From NCBI GenBank assembly GCA_910578665.1, contig CAJTQU010000004.1, forward strand, positions 1 to 64,000: a stretch of DNA of 64,000 nucleotides, written 5' to 3'. Both the position numbers and the translations under genes were made by a program. This document shows, in pieces, positions 8,015-15,690 of this stretch; the first letter of the stretch is position 1; every line of letters begins with the position of its first letter. The notes below the pieces were generated by a model. It ran no database searches. It worked only from the letters and a program-made list of their open reading frames with translations, and was not told the DNA's origin. This stretch comes from an uncultured Muribaculaceae bacterium (GTDB taxonomy: Bacteria > Bacteroidota > Bacteroidia > Bacteroidales > Muribaculaceae).

Positions 8015-9277
8015 GTGTACGCCCTGATAGACTGCAACAATTTCTTTGTCTCGTGCGAGCGCATCCGCCATCCAGAACTACTAGCTCGCCCTGTCGTTGT
8101 ATTAAGCAACAACGACGGTTGCGTTGTGGCCATGTCAGACGAAGCAAAAGCGTTAGGCATAAAGCGCGGCATCCCTTTATTCAAAATACGGGGCATAGTG
8201 GAACGCGGTCGCGTGGCTGTACTCCACGGCAGCCACTCCTATTACAGCCATATTTCCAAAATGGTCATGGAATCGCTGCGCTCTCTCGAACTCCACACCG
8301 AAGTGTATTCTGTGGACGAAGCATTTCTAGAAATACCTGACCAGACCGGAGAGCCTGCCGAATTTGGCCGTTATATAGTAGGTAAAGTGAAATCCGATGT
8401 GGGAATTCCCGTCAGCGTGGGAATGGCCTCCACACGCACACTGGCGAAACTGGCTGCCCGTTTCGCCAAGAAATATCCGGGATATGGAGGATGCTGCCTC
8501 ATTGACACTGACGAAAAGCGTCTGAAAGCCTTGACACTGACACCTGTGGCCGACATATGGGGCATCGGACGCCGCCATTCTCCACTGCTGGCCGAAAGAG
8601 GCATATCCACCGCGCTACAGTTCGCATCTCTGCCTCTGTCCAGGGTCAGGGCCATGCTGCATCTGCCCGGGGAACGCACATGGCGCGAACTTAACGGAGA
8701 AGCATGCATCGACCGCGGTACCAAGGATGACGATGCCAAAAGCATATTGTCGTCACGTACTTTTGAACGCGACATATACACTCTGGGAGAGCTGAAACAA
8801 GCCTTGTGCGTATTCGCCGGCACAATTTGCCGCAAACTACGCAGGCAAGGCGGATACGCCGCCGAACTATGTGTATTCCTGCGCACAAACCGCTTTCACA
8901 CATCATCGCCGCAATATTCCAACCATATATCATGCAGGCTGGCCGACCCTACAAATTATACGCCCGACATCGCGGCAGAAGGCATCCGGCTGCTAGAAAC
9001 CATTTACCGCAAAGGATACGGATATAAACAGGCCGGCATGAGTGTCTCGCGCATAATACCGCGAGGCGCTTTACAACCATCGCTGTTTGACGAACCTGAT
9101 GACAAGCCCGAAAAACAGCAACGCCTTATGAAAGTGGCCGATGCCCTGAACGCATCGTCAGACGGGTTGCCAAGCATACGCATGGCAGCCATGGGTGACG
9201 GACTGCGCTCACTGACACGCGGCAGTAATAATCCAGATATGATGCCGCCGGACAGCAACAAGATATTCGGATTATAG
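8015..9277 (+). CDS. Y-family DNA polymerase, UmuC type
   Basis: Translesion DNA polymerase of the UmuC/DinB superfamily, able to copy damaged templates. The palm motifs are clear: VYALIDCNNFFVSCER at the N-terminus with the first catalytic Asp, and VYSVDEAFLE about 100 residues in, with the SxDE pair. The GIKRGIPLFK finger segment and a helix-hairpin-helix-like ADIWGIGRRHSPLL thumb region follow, and the C-terminal little finger is complete. The start is uncertain. A TTG at 8006 would give three more residues but overlaps a -7 promoter box, so the GTG at 8015 is preferred. Bacteroidales UmuC genes commonly follow umuD, but no umuD lies upstream; the neighbour is the divergent ThiE-like gene. 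The copy is intact. Confidence 0.88.
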   Translation: MYALIDCNNFFVSCERIRHPELLARPVVVLSNNDGCVVAMSDEAKALGIKRGIPLFKIRGIVERGRVAVLHGSHSYYSHISKMVMESLRSLELHTEVYSVDEAFLEIPDQTGEPAEFGRYIVGKVKSDVGIPVSVGMASTRTLAKLAARFAKKYPGYGGCCLIDTDEKRLKALTLTPVADIWGIGRRHSPLLAERGISTALQFASLPLSRVRAMLHLPGERTWRELNGEACIDRGTKDDDAKSILSSRTFERDIYTLGELKQALCVFAGTICRKLRRQGGYAAELCVFLRTNRFHTSSPQYSNHISCRLADPTNYTPDIAAEGIRLLETIYRKGYGYKQAGMSVSRIIPRGALQPSLFDEPDDKPEKQQRLMKVADALNASSDGLPSIRMAAMGDGLRSLTRGSNNPDMMPPDSNKIFGL

Positions 9278-9315
9278 CCGGTACCGGCTCCTGTCACACA
9301 CAGAAGCGGTACCGG
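9278..9315 (+). terminator. Hairpin between convergent umuC-type gene and fbp
   Basis: CCGGTACCG at 9278-9286 pairs with CGGTACCGG at 9307-9315 across a 20-base loop; each arm is itself a near-palindrome. No strong T-run follows, so termination is likely but not certain. Confidence 0.4.
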
Positions 9316-9336
9316 CCGGTATTATTGTGAAAAGGC

Positions 9337-11550
9337 TCAGATGCCTTTTTCTCGTATAAGTCCGCGACGGTATGCCAACAGCAGTTTTTCCAGCTCCTTG
9401 ACCTGGGATATAAGTTCGCGACCCATATCGGTATCACGCACCTGCAGCCTGCGGCTGCCCCACTCGGCCAGCACAGTGTTAGAGATTATGTCGCAACCCT
9501 CTTCGATAGCCTTCTGGCGGCTCTCAAAAGGATTATGCTGCACTAGCTGCATGCCGCGCGAATGGAACACCAGGGTATATCCGGCTATGCCTGTTTCCGG
9601 CTGGTATGCCTTTGAGAAGCCTCCGTCGATCACCAGCAGGCGGCCGCCTGCCTTCACCGGTTTCTCTCCCTTGATAATCTTAACAGGCACATGGCCGTTG
9701 ATTATATGACCGTTTGCAGGATCCAGATCAAATTCGGAAAGAATGCGACGGCAGACTTCTTCATTGTCAGACAGTCTGTAATACCATCCTTTCTCCTCCT
9801 TTTGCGCCTCTTTGTCATCAAGCAGATAGCGCTCGAATGTGGCCATACGGCTCTTGTCAAACGACGGAGAATCTGGACCGCACCACAGATACCACATAAA
9901 GTCCACCGCGTATTGTTTACCCGGATGGTCGTTGTTCACACGGCGGCAGGCAAGCTGTACCAGACGGTCCAGGCGGTTGAGCAGCGCGCGGCCGGAGAAA
10001 CGTTCGCCGGCTACAAGCACAGGCCGGAACGAACCGTCCTCGCACAAAGGTATAGAAGCATGATACAACAGGTTATTGTTACGCGCCAGATAGAAAGAAC
10101 CATGGTGCAGCATGCAGCGTATGTGGCGGCGCAGCTTCTCGCTCCCGACAAACGATGTGTGCAGATGCCTTATTATATTTGCCTCTTCCTCCGTAAGTTT
10201 GTACGGATTGGCAGGATCGATGGTTGGGAAATGTTTGTCTTTGAGCTTCAACTCTCGTCCGTCGATCGTCACAGTGCCTTTTTCAAAATCTATCAGATGC
10301 AGCAGATTGCGTGACTCCATGCCGTACTCGGGATTACGGGCTATGATGTCGGCCTCTATCTTCCACTGTATAACCGATATGGCCTTATGCATCTGGGCTA
10401 TGATGCGCTGTTCCTTATCAGTATAGTATTTCTGTACGAACTTGATTTTAGGTTTAAACACATCCAGAGGAGAATCCGAATAAGTCTCCATGGCGTAAGT
10501 GGCCAGCGGCAGCAGATTAATACCGTAACCCTCTTCCAGAGTGTCAAGATTGGCATAACGCAGACAGATACGCACCACGTTGGCGATATTGGCGTCATTG
10601 CCGGCATATGCCCCCATCCAAAGCAGGTCGTGGTTACCCCACTGTATGTCCACATTATGGTATTCGCAAAGAGTGTCCATAATGATATGGGCACCAGGAC
10701 CACGGTCATAGATGTCGCCTACTATATGCAGCGAATCAATAGCCAGACGCTGTATCAGATTACACAAGGCTACAATAAATTCCTCAGCGCGGCGCGTGCT
10801 TATGATAGTCGATATGATCTGGCCGAAGTATGCTGCCTTGTTCGGGTCGGCCTCGGTCTCATGCAGCAACTCCTGGATGATGTATGCAAACTCTTTGGGC
10901 AATGCTTTGTGCACCTTCGAACGGGTATATTTAGACGATACATTCTGGCACACCCTGACCAGACGGTTGAGAGTGAGCTGGTACCACTCACACATATCAA
11001 TCTCGCGTCTGCGTACCAGACGGAGCTTCTCTTTAGGATAATAGATGAGTGTGCATAGCTCCTGGCGTTCGCTTTCGCGCATCGACGAACCGAAGATCTC
11101 ATCGACCTTGCGGCGTATCGTTCCCGAAGCATTCTTAAGCACATGACGGAAAGCTTCGTCCTCTCCGTGGATGTCAGTCAGAAAATGCTCGGTGCCCTTG
11201 GGGAGGTTGAGTATGGCCTCAAGATTTATTATCTCCGTACTGGCAGCTGCAATAGACGGGAACGACTGCGACAGCAGGCGCAGGTAACGCAAGTCCAGTT
11301 CCTGTCCGTCGACAGTTAGCGACTTGCAATCCTTGATGGTCTGTAGGTCGCCAGTGTTGATAGGAGCATCCTCGATGTCCCCGACAGGTACTTCGAGATT
11401 GGTCAGCGAGGGCATTTCCGGCACATCGTCCCGACGCGGCGTATTTAGGGACAACGCCTCGTCAGTACGGTCTAACTTCACCGATTCTTTGAAATTACTC
11501 ACGGCCAGCGGCTCAGCCGCGCCGTTACGTTTCTCTGTAGTGTCGTTCAT
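9337..11550 (-). CDS. fbp: Fructose-1,6-bisphosphatase, class III
   Basis: Hydrolyses fructose 1,6-bisphosphate to fructose 6-phosphate in gluconeogenesis. The class III (Firmicutes/Bacteroidetes) type is a metallophosphatase, and its metal-binding motifs are all visible: TDIHGE at D126/H128, GDIYDRGPG from G278, and WGNHDLLW with N306/H307/D308. The 737 residues exceed the usual 640-670 because of a low-complexity N-terminal tail of roughly 80 residues (acidic, Pro-rich) before the domain begins. The ATG at 11550 is the first start in frame. A promoter with both boxes lies at 11609-11639, giving a leader of about 50 bases. It stands alone and is convergent with the UmuC-type gene. Confidence 0.95.
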   Translation of the reverse strand: MNDTTEKRNGAAEPLAVSNFKESVKLDRTDEALSLNTPRRDDVPEMPSLTNLEVPVGDIEDAPINTGDLQTIKDCKSLTVDGQELDLRYLRLLSQSFPSIAAASTEIINLEAILNLPKGTEHFLTDIHGEDEAFRHVLKNASGTIRRKVDEIFGSSMRESERQELCTLIYYPKEKLRLVRRREIDMCEWYQLTLNRLVRVCQNVSSKYTRSKVHKALPKEFAYIIQELLHETEADPNKAAYFGQIISTIISTRRAEEFIVALCNLIQRLAIDSLHIVGDIYDRGPGAHIIMDTLCEYHNVDIQWGNHDLLWMGAYAGNDANIANVVRICLRYANLDTLEEGYGINLLPLATYAMETYSDSPLDVFKPKIKFVQKYYTDKEQRIIAQMHKAISVIQWKIEADIIARNPEYGMESRNLLHLIDFEKGTVTIDGRELKLKDKHFPTIDPANPYKLTEEEANIIRHLHTSFVGSEKLRRHIRCMLHHGSFYLARNNNLLYHASIPLCEDGSFRPVLVAGERFSGRALLNRLDRLVQLACRRVNNDHPGKQYAVDFMWYLWCGPDSPSFDKSRMATFERYLLDDKEAQKEEKGWYYRLSDNEEVCRRILSEFDLDPANGHIINGHVPVKIIKGEKPVKAGGRLLVIDGGFSKAYQPETGIAGYTLVFHSRGMQLVQHNPFESRQKAIEEGCDIISNTVLAEWGSRRLQVRDTDMGRELISQVKELEKLLLAYRRGLIREKGI

Positions 11551-11608
11551 GTAAAGAGGGGATCGTTTTTATGGTATTAGATATTTTTTAAGAGATTAAT
11601 CTCCAGGG

Positions 11609-11639
11609 CAAAAGTAGTCATAAATTCCGTCAAACGCAA
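11609..11639 (-). promoter_or_regulatory. fbp promoter
   Basis: On the minus strand, TTG at 11639-11637, a 20-base spacer, then TACTTTTG at 11616-11609, which fits the Bacteroidetes -33/-7 consensus. The start is predicted near 11602. Confidence 0.65.
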
Positions 11640-11721
11640 CTTTTCCAACGATTTATTTAGAAAACCGGCTGTGCCTGGCTATAAAAGCCTCTGCCAAGCA
11701 GGCATCAGTACAAAAGAAATA

Positions 11722-11753
11722 AGCCACCCTGTCCTTCATCGGACGTGGTGGCT
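11722..11753 (-). terminator. Probable terminator of the Spy-like gene
   Basis: AGCCACC at 11722-11728 pairs with GGTGGCT at 11747-11753, continuing through one mismatch into a further 4-5 pairs around a six-base loop. On the minus strand a TATTTCTTTT run follows, fitting factor-independent termination about 100 bases after the stop of the 11853-12419 gene. The rest of the 302-base gap (11551-11852) holds the fbp promoter and nothing else I can identify. Confidence 0.5.
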
Positions 11754-11852
11754 CCGTGGGTCCCGGATATTATCTACACATTTGCCTTTTTACTATTATC
11801 CTAACCGTTATTCAACTCCGGGACATTCATTCCTTATTATTATGAAGTCTGT

Positions 11853-12419
11853 TCATTTACCGGGTGCCGCATACGATGTGCGGTCGCAGCATGCAGGACT
11901 TTTCGCCGGACGGCAGCAATTGCCTTTCTTGCCTTTGCGCATACCCGTGGCATGTTTATGGCGCTTGTCACAATTGCGGAAATTATCTTTGTGTCCGCGA
12001 TGTTTCAAAGCAGCCTTGTTGGCCTCGTATTGCCTGTACTGTTCGGGAGTCAGAATCTTCTTTATCTCCTTGTCAGACTTTTCAGCATATTTCTTGCGGC
12101 CATCTCTGGCTTTTTCCCTCTGCTTCTTATATTGTTTGCGCATCTTTTCCTCGTAAGCTTCCAGCTTTTTCTTCTGTGCCGGTGTGAGTGTTATACCTTT
12201 CATCAGCGAGCATGAGCGGTCACTGCCTGGGCGTCGGTAACATTCGTCATTATCAATGCATATGGCACGCATGGAAGCATTGTCTGCCTTTATATTGCAT
12301 ACCTTGCCGTTTTTAACACACTCCGGTCTGCCGTTATTTATATTTTGCGCGTCAAGCACCGGTGCTGCTGAAAAAATAGAGGCCGCGATAAGAGCCAGGG
12401 TCAAAAATTTCTGTTTCAT
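11853..12419 (-). CDS. Secreted Cys-rich Spy/CpxP-like protein
   Basis: A 188-residue exported protein. The N-terminus (MKQKFLTLALIAASIFSAAPVLDAQ) is a signal peptide. The middle is a highly charged helical region with two LTPxQ motifs (GITLTPAQKKKLEAYEEKM and KILTPEQYRQYEANK), the signature spacing of Spy/CpxP-like and DUF4890 periplasmic proteins. It also carries ten cysteines, several in the mature N-terminal part and a CC-x6-CC pattern (NCCRPAKSPACCD) in the basic C-terminal tail. That is unusual for a Spy-like chaperone and suggests metal or redox sensing. Function is inferred from motif only. The gene has its own downstream hairpin. Confidence 0.7.
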   Translation of the reverse strand: MKQKFLTLALIAASIFSAAPVLDAQNINNGRPECVKNGKVCNIKADNASMRAICIDNDECYRRPGSDRSCSLMKGITLTPAQKKKLEAYEEKMRKQYKKQREKARDGRKKYAEKSDKEIKKILTPEQYRQYEANKAALKHRGHKDNFRNCDKRHKHATGMRKGKKGNCCRPAKSPACCDRTSYAAPGK

Positions 12420-12499
12420 GATTTATCTGTTTTGTCAGTTTTACTTTTGCAGGGCCAGGGTATAGCCCCTGTTGCCGACTGCTTACACCTGTTAGACAG

Positions 12500-12531
12500 A
12501 GAGCCCCGGGTCGCGTTTAACCCGGGGCTCT
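12500..12531 (-). terminator. Hairpin after the M6 metalloprotease gene
   Basis: A perfect 12-bp GC-rich stem (12500-12511 with 12520-12531, loop CGCGTTTA) lies 37 bases past the stop of the protease gene. The T-run on the minus side is weak. Confidence 0.6.
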
Positions 12532-12567
12532 AGTTTTAAGTATTGTTAAGTGGTTTGTTAATATATC

Positions 12568-15417
12568 TTACATAACCACTTTGAAGCGTCTGCCGCCAAC
12601 AGTCACCACATACGCACCAGGGGCAAGTTCTACAGAACGTGATGAATCAGGAGCCACCATGCCCGAGGCCACGCAGGCGCCCGATACAGAATAGATGCCG
12701 AACGGAGCAAGATGTCCCGATGTTATGAACAGAGTAGAACCGTGTCGTGACACACTTGCCGCCACAGCCTCCGAACCATTTACCGAACCGGGATCGATAG
12801 TCTGGACCTGTATCTCTTTTGAGGGGAGTGTTTTCAGGCCGTCGACATTGTAGGCTTTTACAGTATAATAATATGTAGTGTACGGTTGCAGACCGCCTAC
12901 CTTATAGGAAGATACATTGCCTGCGTCCAAACCATTAAATCCATCCAACAAGACGTTGTTATAGGTAGCTCCGTAGCCCACCTTGACATCATCTACATAG
13001 AGGGCACCATTGCCATTTTTATTAAACACTATGCGCACGCCTCTGGCAAAATCCGGCAAACGGCCCTGTGTGTCATCACCCTCGCCAAGACGCACAGTAG
13101 TGGCAGTACGCCCTACGGGACTAAGAGTATACACAGTCTGCCATGTGCCGCCGACCAAAGCCTCCACACCGACAGAGGCATCATCACCGGTGCTGTTGCC
13201 ACGGCACCAGAAGCTTATAGAGTTAATATACTCATCTGTCAAGACAGGTGCTGACAAGCGGTCATTATTATTGCTCAGACGAAGTGACGGTGCTGCCTCT
13301 CCGTAATAACCGCTGAGCGAACCAGTAGCGTTAGACGACGCACTCCATCCTTCAGGCAGGAAAGTGCCGTCCTCGTCCTTGGTAAAGTCAGCAGACATAT
13401 ATCTCGGATCCACACTCTGTTTTGTAAACACATCGATCAGATATCCGGCCGCACCCTCCAGCGGTGTCCATGCCGCAGTAAAATTATCTCCGTATACCGA
13501 TGTGGCAGGAAGCACTTCCACCACGCCCATGTCAAACGTGGGGGGAAGCGTGGTCACATGCACCATGTTGCTATTGGGCGAAACACGGTCGCCGTCTATA
13601 GCACGCACGGCATACATATACTCAGTGCTCGGTTGCAGCCCGGTCACCTCGACAGAAGTAGCCTCCTTTACCGTAAGAGTCGTAAAGGGAACAACGGAGG
13701 GAGCCAGACACACATCAACCTGGTACTGGTGAACTCCTTTGACAGATTCCCATGAAGCCGTAAACGAAGTGGGTGCGACCGATACGGCATCTACGGCCAC
13801 AGGAGCATCCAGACGATCGCCGCCGCCCTTTACCTTGAATGTTATAAGGCCGTCTACCTCGTAGATGTCGGTTATCGGCATATCGGGATCTACACCTATC
13901 CAGGTCTTCATGGCAGGTGTGGAATTGGCAGTAAAGCTGCGCACATTGCCGGTGCCAGGGAACGGATCTCCGCCACGTGTCTCTTCGGTAAAAACATTGT
14001 CTGCCTCTATAAGGTCCACACGCTGGTGGTCATACTGCTTGTTCACCTTGTTGTCAATCCATATCTGCTGGTCAAAGTCTATATGCCAGATGAGCATACC
14101 GTGGCCCGGTATATAACTGTCCCACCCTTTCTGCTGGCGGTTTTCCAGAATGAAATATTCTTCATCCTTTTCTGTCGTTATCACAAGAGCCTCACCCTCT
14201 TCAAGCGGTTTGAGCGTGATATCTTCCGGACCAGACAACTGGCGAGGATTGAGCCATCCGAGCGAAAAACGGTCATAGGCGCTCAGCTGCGGCGGCGTAT
14301 TGCCGTTATTATTATAAGAACCGTGGTCCATAACCTCGAAAGCACCCGGAGAGAATCCGGATCCTCCGGAAGTGGGATATATGTCCGGCAGGCCGAGCAC
14401 GTGCCCGTACTCATGGCAGAAAGTGCCTATACCTGCCCTAGTAGTTCCTTTTGTACCACGTAGCTCGTTGGTACACGCATAGTTACCCATGCGCACACCG
14501 TTATATTCTATGTCAATGCCGTAATATGTATACAGATTGGCCGAATGAGGCCATATGGTCCAGTCGGGCGCACCTTCGTTTTGGCCATAGCCCGCATAAA
14601 AGACAAAAATGCTGTCCACAAACCCGTCACCGTCATTGTCAAACTGGCTCCAGTCAAGATCGGGCTGCTGCTTGTGAAGTTCCTGTACGGCATCACTGAT
14701 CATAAGCCACGCCTGGGCATCATAAGCAGAGGCCGAAGACGCGCCGTAGTAAGCTTCGCCATGCGGCACTGTGACAGGACCAAATACCTGGAAATTAGGA
14801 TTGAAACGGCCATTGGAGTTATCCCGGTAATAATCCTTGGCACTTCCCGTGGCTCCGTTATAGTCATATCCCTCCTTATTAATAAGGTCGTTGAACGCCT
14901 CATGCGGATTCTCTGTCTTAAACTTTATGTCTGAAAACTCCACCAGCAGAATCATGGCATTGGGAGAGCCCAGTGTGGGATAATCGCATATAAGGCCGGT
15001 GACAGGAGCTTTGGCCGGCTTCTGGCCGCTACGGCGCGCTGCCGCTGCCTGGCGTGCCGCATCGTTCATCTGTACTACGGCACGAGTGACAGCCTCGCGG
15101 TCTAACCTGCTGATAAAACTCAGTTCCGACGCCGAACGCATGCCAGGGTCATTGGCACGGACACCTGAAGACACGGGGACACCCTGCTCCATCTTCACAT
15201 AATAGAGATTGTGGTCTTTCCCGGCCACAAGGGGATAGCCGTCGGCACTTAGGTAATAATGCCCGAATTCATCGCCATGCAGAGTGACGCTCACAGTAGA
15301 ACCATCGGCAGACGGATACTGCAATACGCCGGGCTTAGCCGGCACGGCTGATGCCGTGACAGACGCAGCTGCCACAAGCACAGGCACAGCCATAAGTTTT
15401 AAAACTTTTAATGTCAT
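12568..15417 (-). CDS. Secreted M6-family metalloprotease with T9SS sorting domain
   Basis: An exported zinc protease of the immune-inhibitor-A (M6) group, probably surface-anchored by type IX secretion. The start is placed at the ATG at 15417, giving MTLKVLKLMAVPVLVAAASV, a normal signal peptide; an upstream in-frame ATG at 15483 lies inside the promoter. In this 949-residue form the catalytic motif HEYGHVLGLPD falls at about 335-345, with the M6 Ca-binding-like segment QFDNDGDGFVDS near 269. Two fibronectin type III-like domains occupy roughly 535-640 and 630-870, and the second is interrupted by a jelly-roll-like insert. The C-terminus (LAPGAYVVTVGGRRFKVVM) is a T9SS type A signal. It is divergent from, and shares a promoter region with, the 1499-residue gene. 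Its substrate is unknown; these enzymes degrade host or dietary proteins. Confidence 0.92.
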   Translation of the reverse strand: MTLKVLKLMAVPVLVAAASVTASAVPAKPGVLQYPSADGSTVSVTLHGDEFGHYYLSADGYPLVAGKDHNLYYVKMEQGVPVSSGVRANDPGMRSASELSFISRLDREAVTRAVVQMNDAARQAAAARRSGQKPAKAPVTGLICDYPTLGSPNAMILLVEFSDIKFKTENPHEAFNDLINKEGYDYNGATGSAKDYYRDNSNGRFNPNFQVFGPVTVPHGEAYYGASSASAYDAQAWLMISDAVQELHKQQPDLDWSQFDNDGDGFVDSIFVFYAGYGQNEGAPDWTIWPHSANLYTYYGIDIEYNGVRMGNYACTNELRGTKGTTRAGIGTFCHEYGHVLGLPDIYPTSGGSGFSPGAFEVMDHGSYNNNGNTPPQLSAYDRFSLGWLNPRQLSGPEDITLKPLEEGEALVITTEKDEEYFILENRQQKGWDSYIPGHGMLIWHIDFDQQIWIDNKVNKQYDHQRVDLIEADNVFTEETRGGDPFPGTGNVRSFTANSTPAMKTWIGVDPDMPITDIYEVDGLITFKVKGGGDRLDAPVAVDAVSVAPTSFTASWESVKGVHQYQVDVCLAPSVVPFTTLTVKEATSVEVTGLQPSTEYMYAVRAIDGDRVSPNSNMVHVTTLPPTFDMGVVEVLPATSVYGDNFTAAWTPLEGAAGYLIDVFTKQSVDPRYMSADFTKDEDGTFLPEGWSASSNATGSLSGYYGEAAPSLRLSNNNDRLSAPVLTDEYINSISFWCRGNSTGDDASVGVEALVGGTWQTVYTLSPVGRTATTVRLGEGDDTQGRLPDFARGVRIVFNKNGNGALYVDDVKVGYGATYNNVLLDGFNGLDAGNVSSYKVGGLQPYTTYYYTVKAYNVDGLKTLPSKEIQVQTIDPGSVNGSEAVAASVSRHGSTLFITSGHLAPFGIYSVSGACVASGMVAPDSSRSVELAPGAYVVTVGGRRFKVVM

Positions 15418-15471
15418 TTTTAAGGTAGTTTTATAATGTTGATTTGTTAAAGCGCAATAAAATTTTTTGTG

Positions 15472-15503
15472 CAAAGATAACATTTTTTTTTGTACGTTCC
15501 AAA
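15472..15503 (-). promoter_or_regulatory. Promoter of the M6 metalloprotease gene
   Basis: On the minus strand, TTTG at 15503-15500, a 20-base spacer and TATCTTTG at 15479-15472. The start is predicted near 15465, giving a leader of about 48 bases. It overlaps the divergent promoter at 15489-15520. Confidence 0.75.
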
Positions 15504-15520
15504 AATTTTACGTAACTTTG
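15489..15520 (+). promoter_or_regulatory. Promoter of the 1499-residue surface protein gene
   Basis: TTTG at 15489-15492, a 20-base spacer and TAACTTTG at 15513-15520. The predicted leader is about 165 bases, in which I see no strong structure. Each promoter's -33 box lies inside the other's spacer. Confidence 0.75.
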
Positions 15521-15690
15521 GTGCGACTTACTATATCACTATTCGCTGACGAATCACGTATATGGTTGCTTATTCTTTGTTATTTACGTAATCCGATATT
15601 TCCAACGATATCTGGCAAAGCAACTTCTCACCGCGATTCGTACTATGTGTTAAGATAACTAATTTCACAATAATTAACAAATTTCTACCA

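Noticed and set aside
8371..8886. Minus-strand open frame of 171 codons inside the umuC-type gene
   Set aside because: It is opposite a conserved polymerase and has no motifs.
10387..11058. Plus-strand open frame of 223 codons inside fbp
   Set aside because: It lies opposite the highly conserved metallophosphatase gene and has no signature; it is a shadow frame.
12442..12449. Plus-strand TACTTTTG between the Spy-like gene and the M6 gene
   Set aside because: No plus-strand gene follows, so it is probably a chance match.
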